64,000 nt of DNA from Micromussa lordhowensis (lineage: Eukaryota > Cnidaria > Anthozoa > Scleractinia > Lobophylliidae): positions 26,585,948 to 26,649,947 of the forward strand of contig OZ026597.1 of assembly GCA_964020085.1 (NCBI GenBank), in the 5' to 3' direction. The notes below the pieces were generated by a model, which was not told the origin of the DNA, made no database searches, and saw only the letters and a program-made list of their open reading frames with translations. Below are positions 13,384 through 28,300 of the stretch, in pieces. The position numbers were made by a program, and so were the translations under genes. The number at the start of each line of letters is the position of its first letter. Position 1 is the first letter of the stretch.

Positions 13384-16300
13384 CGCTCCCGCGTCAGTTC
13401 GTTCACGGTGGAGATTCCCAGCCAAGAAAAACTTGACAAGCCAGATCAACACGAAATTCTGGAATGCGCCTTGGCCACAAGTCGAGGTAAGAATGAGAAG
13501 GCGTTGTATGTGCTCTCTCCGCTAATCTTCAATCTGACTCCCCGGCAGGAGCTACTGATCATTAGGGAACATTTCCTTTTTGGTATATGCTAGCATCGTT
13601 TCACATTCATCGCTTGAAATCCCAGTTAAGTTGTTACACGCACTATGCTAACGAAGCCCAAGAAAGCCGAAACATGCATCTATTTGTGGCCGGCACTCAG
13701 TTTTTGTTTTTTTTTTTGTGTGTGTGTGTGAAGTGTGACATAATACACCTTTTCAGAACTCAAAAAAAATGCTGTCCGGTCGTCCGGGACAAGTAGATTC
13801 TCCTTCTGGGCAAGTGACTTTCATTCTCACTTGCTCAGTGGGCAAAGGATCAGACAAGTCATCTGCCAACTAAATCATTAAAAGAGCAAACTGAGACTTG
13901 CCCAGGGCAGCAACATTTTAGAGCTACTTGTCCCAAGGGCAAGCTGGAATTTAAGAGAGAGATAAAGAAGAAAGCATTTCTTCAAGGTAGAATGATTTTT
14001 TGACAGTCTTGGGCACTAACCCGAATGATGCTTGGCGAGGTTTGACTTTACTTCAGAGTCCTGAAGTCCTATGAATGAATGAATAAATGACTAGAATGTC
14101 CACATACGCATTGCGGATCTTTCTTTTTTTAACTCTACTGCTGCCTTTAGAGTAGACCCTCCTTACGATTGGCTACAACTCACCATTACCCCCTTAAGCC
14201 ATATCGCACATGTTTTGGAAGCCTTCTGGAGATTCTGTTGTTAAATAATTTTCTCTTTTCTTTTTTCAATTTGGTGCTTTATTCGTCCCAGTAGTGATGA
14301 ATATTTAAGTTCTCCCCACACTATCAGTACGCTGTCAAGCTTACAAGACTACACAAAGTCATCAACTCTGGGAATTTACCTTGAAAGGCTATTGAATTTT
14401 GAAAACTAGTGATAACGAGAGATGAACAGAATCCACTATGGAATATTAACGGCTCAAAACTTGTCTCGCAGCTTGGTAATTGTTTAAAAACCACCTCTGA
14501 ACATTTAATTTACGGAATATATCTTCTGCATTTTTTTTATCGTTCTCATTATTTCACATTTTAAAAAAGGTAACTTGTTTTTGTTGCAAATAGTTTATAA
14601 CTTACCATTGAGAGCTCAGGATCATAAACGTGTCCAAGAGTAGTGACGTCGGTTAACAATTCACTGAACACAGACAAGAATCATTCGCGTTAGAGTCAGG
14701 AGGATTTAAAAGATTTCACTTTCATTGAACTTCATAAGAGGTACACGTCTGAATGACGACTCTGTTTGTTTCCGCTGTGCGTGTGAATTGAGTCCACCGC
14801 AAAGGCAAAACAGGAAAGCACCTTAATGTCTGAAAACAACACAATCTTACTGTAACTGAAGAATTCCAGATACACTGAGAAGCCTAAGATATAGCAATTG
14901 ATAAACAGCTCGTTGAACTTAAATTTGAGAAAAAAAACACTAAATGGAAGTACGAAATTCGTTCCGGCAGCAAAACGCTCTGTTGCTCTGCGCCTTTGTT
15001 GTTCGATACTGTGCGTTCTCGCTGGGGACTGGGCTTCTTTGTGCGGGTTTTCATAATTTATTTGGAGTTGTGAGTGTTCAACAACATGCCTCGTGCTGAG
15101 AGGGAGGAAGTCTCGATTTGACCAATTTAACAAGCAAAAGTAATTGTTTTATATACGCTTGACTAAAGACCACTATGGATATATAGTCAGGTGGATATTT
15201 TTTTGTTCTTTTATAATATTGTAATTGAATGCCTGTCTGGTCGGTTGTGGAAACCACAAGTGTTTTTCAGTTTAGGATGAATGTTAGGAAGTGTCTTATA
15301 GTTGGTTTTCTTCATTCTCGTTTGCTGGTTACGATGTTTAGTGTTAAGTTCCTGTGGCGAAAATCCTTTCCATCAAAGTCAGTTAGTGTCCCACGTAAAC
15401 AAGTTCGATTATGCCAGTATTGAGCAACTGTTTTATTTTAATTGCGGCACAGTCAGTGTATTTCACGTGAATTTTAATTTAAAAATTCTTTTCTAATGAT
15501 ATATTTTTACGTACACGTTTAAGAAGTCACAAATATTTCAACTATAACTCCGGCCAAAGAATGTCCAGCTACGATTTGATTCGCTGATTTTTAGCTGTGA
15601 TATTTGCAATATCCTACAAATAATTCAGTATCTTCATCCCTGCCACGATCTTGTCGATAGAAACAACCAGTGATGTTTCCTTCTCTCGCACATTGTGAAT
15701 GAAATACGAAATCGGAATTGTCTTGGTAAAGTCTGCGTACAAGCCAAGTGGCCCAGCAGGCCAGCACGTATCTCCGGTTTTAGTAGCATGAAGCAACTAG
15801 GAGTATTTCTACTCCCCCCTGGATGGGATGCTAGTCCATCGCAGGGTTACCCCCCAGCATTTATTCGCTGGTGCACTATTTATACACCTGGGTTTTTATG
15901 TCGTGAGTTATAGATGTTATCTAATGTTTCAGTTGTTTTCCAGATTGATATTTGTTTGTGTTATAAATTATTATATAAATCTTTGCTAACAAGAATGACG
16001 AAAATAATCCCTCGGGTGACAAAATCGTTATCGTCCAGCAAATGTTGGAACAAACCTCACAAGAAAAGAGTGTGTCAGTCAAGATAATTAATATTTCAAG
16101 GTTGAAACAGATAGAGTTAAATAATTTAAATGTAAATGATATAAACCCGTTTGGTCGATATGTTAAGAGGGAAGTAAATTAAACGAGAAGGATGCGGAAA
16201 GCATGTTTTAGTTGGAAAAAGCGCAACACAACAAGCCTTTGTCGTGTTATTTAGAACGCGATGATCCACACCTTAGGTCCCGTCCACACTTCGCCGGAGG

Positions 16301-19300
16301 AATTTAAGAACGGAGGTTTTATTCTGAAAACGCATCAAATGTTTTCCTTCCTCACTACGCCGGAGGAAACTAAAAACGCAACAATCACCGGTCATTTTGG
16401 ATTTGTGGTTGAGAAAAATTCGGTCAGGAAAATCACATGATTATGATTCTCCGTCCACACGTAAACGGAAAGCCGGCGTTTTCAGATTCCTCCAGTTTGA
16501 AGAGCGCTTTCGAAAAGCTCCATTTTCGTGACGGATCAGTGTGGACGGTTGACCTGACCGTAGAAATAAGGCTGCGTTTTTAAATTTCTCCGGCGTAGTG
16601 AGGACGCTGCCTTATCAGAAGGTGTTCATTCTATTTCTAGTTTGCTTCGTGCCTGCTGCTTGTTCAGATTACTCAGGAGCCCATGTTAGTTTGGCCAAAC
16701 TGGATGTGACAAATGATGCACCTTTCAGTGTTAAATACTGTATTTTAAGTGAATAAATCAGTAAGTTTTTTGTAACTAACAAACTACATTTTAGCTCCTG
16801 TAAAGACAGTCTAATCCGTTTTCCTTCGCCTTTGAGACGTTAAGCCCCAAAAGCTCTCAGACCCCGATTTTGATGCACTACATAAATTATAACTGAAAAA
16901 AAAAAGATTTTTTCGCCTTGATATCTTGTCGTATATACCTTTACATGAATGTGTCTTCCTAACTCGTAATCCGCAATTCCGAAAGCCAAACGCGCTGTTG
17001 CTGTGGCTTAGTGTCGTTTCTTCCACTGGTGATTTATCATTTATTTTTTACACCATCTTGCCTCTGGGAGATAACAAGTGTTGTTTTCCTCTCTCGCGCA
17101 GAGTATGGTACTGAGAAATTGTTTTTTTTTTCATATGATAATTGTTTCATGTCGTGGGTTATTATATTTCCAACGGCTATTCCATCTAGAAATGTTTTTG
17201 GGGTGTAGAGGCAAATAATTCAGTAAACATTAAGAATCATAGAAATTCATCAGCTTAGCGCTATTGTCTTGATGTAACACCAAACTCTCAAAACAAACTT
17301 TGAAAGAAATATATAGAACCGGTGAGGTGAGATCATATTTTAGCTTGCAGCGTCGACTGAGAGGTTTAAATAATTTAAACCTATTCTGCCTTAATGTCAC
17401 GCGGAAATCTGAGTGTCTGAAGTCTAGTTCACTTGAGTGTCGGCAAGTAATTGGTTTTGGATTATACTGCGTTACAGGATTGGCTCAAAAGAACTCACGC
17501 CACTTTTTCATCCAATCAGAGGTAAAACCAAAACCAATCGTGACCTCGCTCTCTCGCCCCGCGCTCGCGTCAGCTACATGTATTAACTGCCAGTTTTGAT
17601 TGGCTCACTGGATTATCTGTGTGCTTTGTGATTGGCTAGGGTGATTAATTTGAATTTGGTTTTACTACAATTAAAATTGAAATTCTTAATGGAAAACGGG
17701 TTTTAGCTTCAAACGAGAAAGAAAACAATACCTCGTTATTTCGTTTAAAATCAGGGAAATTTCCTGTGGCGCGTGTAATTAAAGCTCAGCTCTTCTTTTC
17801 GTACTTTTCTGTGTCTTTGTTTTTTTTTACATACTTTTTTTTACTCAATTCTTCTTTCGCTTGTTAAGGTTAAGTGGGTAGTCATAATTTTGTTATCCGT
17901 TTACGTCACTAAGATAGGCTTTCCATTTTGCGTCTTGGCTAGCACATTTTCTGCGGGCTAGTAGCTCTTGGGGCTCGTTGGATTGGGGATTATGTACAGT
18001 AAAGCAAAGTAAATGCACAGTGTCATAATCGACTTTTTGTGTGTCGGTTGTTCACAGGCTAGGCTTGAGTTCAGTAAAATCTTACCCGTTAAGCAAGGAA
18101 TCTATGAGAAGCAAAACGCGTAAAGTAAAAAACTATATTTAGTCAAGATGTTTTCAGTCCACCCTGCATTATTATCGGCGTTTTCTGTTTTTCTTGCCAA
18201 ACCTTTCTAACATTAACCCTTAAACGTAAAAAAAGGTACGATTCGGTTTAAATGTTCCTAGTCACGAGTCTTCGAAAAGATTTTATGCTCGTGTAAATAT
18301 TTACTGCGAACGAGATTTGTATGCTGAAATAAATCACGACTGAAATATATCACGACTGAAATAAACGACCCAACGGTAAATATGTACAGATAATCATGTC
18401 TTTACCCTACAGGAACATGCAATCCGTCAAAAACGAAGCTAAAAGAACAATCGCTTATTAAAATGGGTATAATTTAAGTTAAAATAGAAATCGCTTGGTC
18501 ATCCTCTATTAAAGGAGCTGCGTCACGGTTGCGAGGCGTCTTGAAAAAAAAAATCGGCCACTTTTTCAAGTTTGTCGTTTGTCATCCGTCTACTGAAATC
18601 TCTCTCAGTGATAGCCATCTTTGTTTATGTTCAGGTTCTTTATGTCTTCTTTGGTGTTATTCTACTTAAGAAAGTTATGGGTTTGAGTTTCCTTCAATTT
18701 AATCGTAAATCAGAAAAACAACTCCCAGTATCTTCACGTTACTCCTGTAACAGGTGAGGATGCATACCTGGTTTTTACTGTGTCACGGAAATCAGTCAGA
18801 TTTTTCAGAACGACTCGGAAACCCAGGAAAGGGGACTTAAGAGTTTTAAAAACCATTTCCTGGGGGAGCATAGCACTTTGCTCGTTGTTTTGGAAATCAG
18901 TCACCATTTATGTTAGCTGCGCGCGTGCTTAAGATTTGAAATACAAAGCGACTGTTTATCTGTGTATTGCTCATATTTGAACTTACATGGCACACCATTC
19001 TTGTTGTCCTCCGCAGATGGGATTGATTAAGCAGCGACCATACTTCCACGATTTCTCTCACAACAATGCTGACGCTCTTATTTTAATTGTCTATACCAGG
19101 CTATTTTCGTGTGTAACCAAGGCGCCAGCAATCTCGCTGTGATATGTTAATGACCTTGAAAAGCTGAAAACCACAATTAGCATTCTCCGTGAATATGAAA
19201 AATCAAGAATATTTGCTTGCTATTTTAATGAAGTCTCGGGTTATTTATGCCTCCTAACAGTTGGAACTTGTTTGTAAACAGCATTCGACTTGATAATGGA

Positions 19301-22300
19301 GAGCAATTCGTGTAACAACGACGGAGGAAAAGTGTTACAATTATTTTTAGTCGTAATTAAACTTGTTGTTACGCTCAAACGATGCCGACTTGAGGTCTGA
19401 ACTCATCGAAGTTAAAATCACTCGTTTAGTTTAAGCATTTAATTATCCCTCGGTGCCCACTTTGCCAAAAAACACATTGTCCTTTTTACAGCCGTTACAT
19501 CTTTCGAGCTTACAGTCATTAAGATTGTTCTAGATAAGGATAATATATTGCTCTCCTAATTCGTATCTTTTTGTTATCGATCGTTATTGGCGATGGCTGC
19601 TTTCAACGTGCATCAAACTGTTTCTTGGCTACATAGACTAATGGTAAATATTTGTCATCTAATACCATGCGAGAAGGGCTTCAGTCTGGCCAGGCTAACT
19701 GGGTTGAGCGAGACACTTTACTCTCACAGTGCCTCTCTCCACCCAAAATAGCAAATGGCTATTGGCAAATTATCAGGGAAACTTACTAAAATGCTGAGGG
19801 AATCCCTACGATAGTTTAGCAATGCATGTAGCGGGTGTTAGCTTCGTGCTACCGAAACAAGCGCTGAAAACGTATGAGGCATACGACTCTCCCGATACAC
19901 CAGATTAGAGTTTCTTTTAGACTTCGGGCGCTTTCCATTCGACCTAAAATCTTGGATTTCTAGGAACAGCGAAAATGATAGCGCTATTTCCGTAAAATCC
20001 GAAAATTGTTAAATTTTTGAACTGGAAAATTCCGGAAAATCTTAATCAAATGGAACGGAAAATCCCCTAAGAGATTTGCAAAAATTTGGGTATTCAACCT
20101 AGCGAGGAGTCCTCGCTAGGTTGCCCTGTTGTTCTATTCACCACGGGAAGTTTCTGTAAATTCAAACCAGAATCAGTTTAGGTCGAATGGAAAGCGCCCT
20201 TCAACACTGTTGTTCCAGCACTGTTCCCAAATTTAACGCTATAAAGCGTGACGCATGTGTGCAATCATGACATCTTCTAATGATATTTTATAAACGAAAG
20301 TATACTGTTGAGAACCTTTTTTTAGTATTAGCTCTTTTCCTACTGGTGTCTTTTTTGTTAACCAAACACTCTTCGTCAAAAAAGCGCCCATGACTGGAAT
20401 GTATTGAGCAACATAATACAAAAACACAAGCTTTGTTAGCCCCAACTAATGTCGCGTCCTTTCTCATCGCAGACTTGTCAAGCCCGGTTTGTTTGTTCTG
20501 CGGCAGTCGCTATACAGCTAAAGTTTATCTGTTGGACATCAACAAGAAGGAAATGAAGACACTTGACGTAGATGTAAGTAACCAATTACATTGCTTCAGC
20601 TTAGTGCACTTAACCGCTGACAGCTTTACGCAAATTTCTATGTCCAGTTCTTCAGAACGAGCGGTTGAAAATGATCCCGCAGTTTTTGTGTCCGCTGTTG
20701 CTAGGCAACCTGACGTATCCTTAACGCGGCATCAAATCCGCGCGTCACATAAACCTTCAGCAGAAGGACGATTGCGTGGAAAAGCGACACTTATTCAGCC
20801 TCCTATATTTTTGTGTCACTAATCAAGCCAACAGCCAACGCTGATCACACCAAACAGTTTCTTTCTCAAGTGAATAAATGGAAAATCATGCGGAGAAAGA
20901 TATGAAGACTTGGCTGATCATGGCAGTTATATACACGGCTGAAATAGCTGTGAAATTAAAGCCGGATAAAAAAGTCATCCTCGTTGCTTTGTAGTTTCTC
21001 GCAGTAGAATCTTATTTCCTGCTGTTTTCCTGCTGTTATCCACGATAATATAGGCAATTTCACCAGCTGCATGGTTAAAATGTTTTGAAGCCTGTGTAGA
21101 ACAAACTGTCGAAGTATAAAAGGTGCTCTGGTGGTTAATTTGAGCGATGGAATTCTCATCGGTTGTGCTCTTTTATATTAACAGCTCAAGTCACGTGTTC
21201 TGTGTACGGACATGCTGGAAGATGGCACCATTTTAGTGGGTACCGTGTCGTGGTATATGCATGCGTTCCTTCTAGAGAACAGGTGCGAATGGCTTTAAGC
21301 TTTGAATGACGAGGACCTTTTCAGCTGCGAAGTCCAGTTAACTTTTGTCATCCCCAACAGTGGTCAAAACATCAATTTAAAAAAAATCAATTCAAATTAA
21401 TTTATCAAAACCGTCAGAATCACTGACCAAACTTCTGCCAGTTGTCATTAAAACAATGTCTGGAGACTGTAAACCAGTTAAACCAGTCTACTGCCTCAAG
21501 TGTCTTTTTACGAGACAAGAGAAAACATTGAAAGTCGGAGAACAAGTTATGTTATAAATCCGCATCCCGCATTGCTAAGCAACTTAAATGACATAATGGC
21601 TTGTTGAATACTAGTGAGAGCTTTTGTTAATCCCGCCAGCTACACAGGCTAGTTGAGGAGATGATGTACTAGTGAGATCGTGGGAGATTGTAAGGCGAAA
21701 TCAATTTTTCAAAGTTCACAAATAGCTCCACGCCTCACTGTCGGCTTGTTATCTTTCTTGTGCTGAAATGCGTTTCCGTCTTGTGTTTTCAATAGTTCGG
21801 AAGTGTGGTGCATTCAACTCAATGACTCGGTGATTGACATCGCTCATTTACCAGATGGAAAAGTGTTTGCAGCATTAGCTGATGGATCAATTGCCGTTCT
21901 ACAGGTACAATCAAAGTCTTGCAAATGGTTTTACTGGGACGGGCGGGGGTGCAGTGGTTAGCGCGCTGGACTCCAAATCAAGACGTCCTAGTTCGAACCC
22001 TTTCTTGTGCTCTAAGGAAAGACACTTTACTCTCGCAGTCAGGCCCCTCTCCGTCCAGGACTATAAATAGTTGCTAGGGAATTTAGTACACCCCTATCTA
22101 AAGAGACACTAGCAACCCTCCTAATCGCTTCATGCCGCATGCTACATTGCCTCTCTCCTTCCAGGATTGCAAATGGGTGCTAGGAGATGTAATACACCCC
22201 TATCTAAAGAAGTAGTAGAAAACCTCCTAGTCGCGTCAAGCGACAGAAACGCAGCTTTAGATGACTTGTCCCAGTTCAGATTATATCTACCCTCGCATGT

Positions 22301-25300
22301 CGTTTTAGTTACTAAAGGGGAGCGAACGAGCAAACTATTTCACAGTTAATTCATCGGTTGGTTTAATGTTGCTCTGACCAACACTTAGTCTAAATCCTTG
22401 CTATTCAATATTTTTCCCAGAATGCTAGTAGACAGGAGGCCCCGTCAGAAGGTTCTCACGTCAGGGTGGGTGGTGCGCCAGTCACGTGTATAACTCTCGT
22501 GAATGAAAACGTATGGTGTGGCTGTGCCAATAATATTGTCATTCTCGATGGAAGGTAATCCGAGAAACCATGTCTTTGTTATGGCTGTATCTATGTATCT
22601 ATAGAGTTTAATATCTCTGGGAATTTTGTTGTTGTCATTTACATTTTCGTTGTTCTGTTTCATTTTTCTTCGGTTTTGTGTTTTTTTTCTTGTTTTCCAG
22701 TTTATTTTTTTGTTACAAAGTGATGTAGAAATCACTAACCTCTTAAACCTCTCGTAAAATACTTTGTTACGCTTTAACGTTTTCAATCTTGCTGTCATGC
22801 CATCTGTGATACGATACAAACAGTGTTTGTAATTTCCAAACATTTTCACGTTTTTTCCTGCATTAAGAGTTTATGTAAGAATTTATCTTGTGAACATGTA
22901 CAGCTGCCACAAAGACGTCAGTGCGTCTTAACAAGTCTCCATTGTTCTGTCTGTTTATACAATAGCTAATTCGATTGAGGGGTGACAAAATAGTTACGAC
23001 CAACTATAACATAAAAGCGAGCAAAGTTGGAATAGCTTTCATGATACCAGCCTGTAAACAAGGTTCTTTTCCCGCTTTGTTATTTCTTCTTCATTTTGAG
23101 AAAAAAAGGGGCTGGTTGGAGACACGACTGCCAAAACTTCCTTGCATTACATTTCTTGTGGCTTCGCGTGATTTGTGTAGCAGTTTTGCATTCAAACCCT
23201 CTTAGTTGGCAAGCCACTACTAACGTAGTAAACTCCTCTAAAGTTTACTTTTCGTTTCCTTACTCGTGAAGGTCCTTAGTCTACAAATTCATTCCCGTTA
23301 ACGACACTTAAAACTAAAGTACTTCAGTTCATCATGATACGTGAGAATTCTTTTTTTTTAACAAAACAAGCTGTGTGTTTGTGGGTCGAGATGTAACCAG
23401 CAGTGAAAAGCTGTACATGTATTTCGTTTTTTTTTTTTAACCGCAAAAACTTGTGTTTCGTTGAGCCTTACATGTAAAAGCGTTTTCTTTTTTAACCTTT
23501 CTTACATGGTAGGAATATTATTTTGTGCAAGTCTTGCTACGAACTCCACTGACAATCGCGAATTTCAAAAACAACGCAACTCAAGGACAAGAACACAATG
23601 CGTTTTTAAGAATAACAAGCTAAATTAAAAACGTAAGCTGTTTGTCAGAACTCGATTTTTTTTTTAAGAAATCACTTACCTTCGTAGGAAATACCACACA
23701 CTAGTTAGAAATAGTTGAGAGTGTTGCCACTATATCTGTACCTTGGAAGTCTTTTAAGCGCACTTATATCAGGTTGTTTGTGATACTTACAGGCTCCCTT
23801 AAATTATTAACAACTATTTTCCAATGAGAACACTAGTTTGATCGATTGTTTTCGTTTGTTTTGGTTTTAATTAAAATGTCCACGTATTAAGTATCTTTCC
23901 TAGGAAGATGCACTGTACAAAGTGCGGCGGATTCAGTCTTGCACGATTCCGTGTGCAACAACTGTGTAGTGATTATTGTAAAAATATATATTTACGGTTT
24001 TTTTTTCGTTTTTTTTTTGTCTTTGATTAATTTGTATGTTACTGTCTATCTGTCTTTGCTAAAGATCAACATAATTCCAAGTTTCCATCTTGTTTTGGTA
24101 TATTCAATTTTGTGTTTAACAGAAACTTCAGGCAACTAAACGCATTTGGTTGATTAGCAAAGGACAAACATGGCAAACGGTTGAAGTAGTTCTTTTGAAA
24201 AGATAATGTAATGAGTGAAAATAAAGCTGATCGAATTACTCGTATTTACAAAACAAAAGCTTAAGGCTCATAAGTGGCTGTTCGTTTATTCGATGAACTA
24301 AAAGGTTCCTGTGTTGGTTTTACTTTAATTGTGTCAATAATCGTGACAAACTTCAAAACCTGAACGATAACCTCCGTTAAAAAAAAAACAAACATGAACA
24401 CCCACAAGATACTGTTAACAGACGTGCTCGTCACATAATGAATTTGCGTGGAAATTTCCTCGGGTTTTCAGTTGATCTCCCAGATAATTGCATGGAAGCC
24501 TTACCATAACAGGTGTAATTAATGAAATATTTTGCCGGATATATATCGAGTGTAGAGTGTATATTTCACTGCCAATTTTTTGACAGTTTCTAAAGCGAAT
24601 GCGTTGTTTTAGCGTCCTGTACACACACGCTTTCCAACCTGATAGTGACGGCACGAACTTATCAGTTATTTGCCTGCGCAATGTTCTTAACGAAATCAGC
24701 TTTAAAATTTGGTAAACAATTCATTTATCTTTGTTATGACTTTCTTAGATAAAGCATCAATCGTTTGATTTATCTGTAAAGCTCAAGTAGCAAAAATTCT
24801 TCCTAGATTGACTGCTAGAATGGTTACGGAAAATGAAATACACGGCATCCTTTTGTCTGTGAGTATCCAAATAACGGTGTAGCCAAATTTCATCGAAATC
24901 CATACAATCTTAACACGGTATTATTTCGTTCAATGGGAGCGTATATCTTGAAAAAAGAAGTTGGTGATTTTCACTTTTTTCATATGCATAAACATGTGTC
25001 GTACCTTTAGGCTCCTAGTGTTACTTTTGTATAGGACTAGGTGGGCTCTTGGCTCTCAACTAAACCCTTATAGAACCTAAATTAAAACAAAATGACGCAA
25101 TTTCCATCCATTTGCGCTTTATGTAAGACTTAATGAACTTTATTATTTATTGAATGAATAAACTTCAATAACCACAGAATTCACTTTCTCAAGTGTTTTT
25201 CGACACCCAAGTTAAAACCGCTCTCTATCACTTGGACAGATAAGGACAACAACAACTATGCATGACATCCAAAGGCAACAAAGTGTTCCGTGCTGGTTTC

Positions 25301-28300
25301 CAATCGCCCCCGCAAACAATTATTATAACAAAAATAACTTCGCCACAACTGAGGGGCAATAACAACATCTGTAGTAAAATTAGCAGAAAAATCGAAAGAC
25401 CCAAACCGATGAAAAACGATAAAAGCTCAGTTCTATACTTATGAGATTTTGGCATCTCTTTTTTGACAGAATGTTTTGTATATGATATGCTGTAGAAATA
25501 TGACTTGGAAGGTTGGGAATATGACGTTGGAAGTAATTTTAAACATTGCATGCTTAAAAGTTTCAGAGCCTCCGTAAAATACACCAGTAATTCAAAACAA
25601 TATTTCCCGTACAAGGGTAAATGTACTTGCAATATGCGCGGATAAAATGTCAAAAAACTAGACGTTTGGAGAAAACGAAAACATACTACTTATTAACCTA
25701 ACTTGCTCGATCCGTACTGGGGAGCAGTAGCATTCGGTCCAACCTCGTTCCCAGGGTGTCTATTCTTCCCGCCCTCTCTCGCTCCAGGGGACGGGAAGAG
25801 GAAAGACCCTGAGAACGAGTTTGCCTTCGGTTGTTTTTTTACAGACCTCGCTGCGCTCTGTCCGTACTGCCGCGACCTCGGGCCAATATTCCCCAGTAAG
25901 GCCCTCGCGCTCAGTTAGTAAGAGGTCAGTATCTTGATCAAGACATCAAGTTATCAAAACCTTCCATCTCAAAGATTAGTCAAAATGTAATTTCCCTTAA
26001 CCAGGAGCGCATTACCCGGAGCCTGCATTTCCATGTGAGTCAACCCTTTCTCGTATATTTCTATTTTTAGAAACAGCTCTTGTGGGAGTTTTCACATGAT
26101 CCCTTTTCAATACCCAATGATACCCCGGCTAAGACCATTCTTTGTTACAACAAAGACTGAGATCCCACTTTTGCCCTTTATTTTGCATTTTCTATCTGCG
26201 TGGGAAACGAAGAGATTACAGTTCTAAATATAGAATGATATGGGACGTATGGAGGCTCCGGGTGATGGGCTCTTGCCTTAACAGAACTAACTTGACAGGT
26301 GACTAGAATAAAGACAAGCATTAACTGAGGGATATTGCTTTGATACGTGACGAAATTCCCCAGACTAAAATATAAATGAAATAAAGTATTCTGTATTGGG
26401 AATTAACATTGAGAGCTTGGTACTAAAATATCGAGTAACATTTGTAATGCTGTTTTATTTCTCCAGTTTTCTTGTTGAGCTCGGTTCATTGGTGGTATCT
26501 CAATCTCGTCGTCACCAGGTTTCCAAGTTAACGCACGGTAAACATGGTGTGTGGTGTACTGTGAGGGGGTAAGAGGTCATGTTGTGTTGTTGTTGTTGTT
26601 GTTGTTGTTGCGATCCGTAAACTATACTCATCGTCTTTGAGCTTTACGTTTTGTGTTTTTTTAGTCGATCAACCGGCTTTTCGAACTTGGCATGATTGCC
26701 GTGTAACTTGGAAAATTATTTACAGTTCAAAAATGTCCGTACTACACTCTCCATGTTACTAAGCAATGCTTCTATTGTCAGGTCATCTTGTGTTCTGCTT
26801 CTGGACGACGTGACCTTTGACGTCCTTCTCAAGGTTGATGACGTCACGAGCCTCGACATGAGTTCCGACTCAAGGGTAAGAAAACAGCCTTTTGAAATTA
26901 TCCACCAAGTTAACAGAGACTTGTTCGTGTTCGGAATGAGCTGTTCAATGTCTGTTCTCCTTGACTTCAGGTCATCGCATTCAGTGAGTCACGTGTCACC
27001 ACGCTCATGGCAGTAGGCGAGGAATTGTGGGTAGGGCTTGGTAACGGGCAGGTCCTGATATTCGACATCATCAGAAACGATGCGTATGAAGATGAAGGCT
27101 ACGTGGTGCTTGACGAAAATAAAGGTGACATTTTATACTTTCAATTTTAGCGCTATAGGTTAAGTATACCCTTCGAGACCTGATTCTCTCAAAGATAATC
27201 GAAAGAGGTGCTCGTGAACATTGCATAACAACAGAATCATAATAACAGATGTCGTGAGAATCACATGCTTAATTCTTATTGGTGTCCAGCTTGTTGTACG
27301 AAATAGGCTTGCCCTATCTGGCATAAACGTTTTCGAAACTGGTTCCTCTTATGAATGTTTTAACTGTACTGTAATTATTTTAAGTTGTGTTTTAAGGCAC
27401 TTACCACACTGCAGTTAGTATCACTCAGCTGTTCAGGGCGGGAACAGGCGCTAGCAATTTACTGTTCTTTTAGGTTCAAATCAATGATGTACCATTCCTT
27501 TACAGCTCCGGTCCATTACACCCAGGGATACTGGAGAAAAGTGAAAGTGAAGTCCTTTGTAGCCACTAAAAAACGGCAACAAATCTTTCCATTTCACATG
27601 TGACTAAAGATATCTGGTTATAAGACTAGATTCTCATTCACCAAGCTTTATTTGCTTCTGCTTTTAGATAACGAAAATTCAGTAGAGAGTTTTGGAAAAC
27701 TACTGCAAACAATATCAGAAACAGTAGAGAATAATACATCCGCACAAGCTTCAATGTCCTGTACCGAAGATTCCACGTCACATTTCGAAATCAGTCGTTC
27801 GTCAAAGGCTAAGGATATTTCTTCTCCAGAAACAGTGAAAACAAGAGAAAGTGAAAATGAAAACGTTCAGGGTGAATCGACTGAAAGTTTTGAAGTGTCG
27901 TCTGTTTCTGTAAGCAAGCAGGAAACTGTGGTTGTGGAAGAAAGCAAATCGGAGGAACAAAAGTCTACGGAGGGACAAAGAAAAGATGATAGCATGTTCC
28001 TCAGTGATTACAGGTTTAGACTGCGACTAAGGGTGCATTACCGCATCAACGAAGAAGCTATTCGCTGTCTGCTTCTACTCAGGTGGGTAGGGTGGGTAGG
28101 GTGGGTAGGGTGAGTGACTCAGTCTGTTGACCTAAAAAACCCTACCCCCATTTGATATGGTATTGTCTCTGGGCGGAGTTACTATAGAGACGTTCATGGC
28201 GCGTTGAAGTTGAGTATTCCCTCTTTTGGCTTGTTTTGACGTCATTTCTTTCGTCAAGTGAAGTAATGGACGCCTAAACAAGAGCTATCCATTACATAGG

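Noticed and set aside
14732..15133. 133-codon minus-strand open frame
   Set aside because: No recognisable domain, no splice or codon signal, inside a long intron of the propeller gene.
22445..22849. 134-codon minus-strand open frame
   Set aside because: It is the antisense shadow of a propeller exon plus low-complexity intron.
25228..25653. 141-codon minus-strand open frame with a hydrophobic stretch (FFIGLGLSIFLLILLQMLLL)
   Set aside because: The hydrophobic run comes from AT-rich sequence; no family match, no conserved context, lies in an intron. Kept in mind as a weak candidate only.
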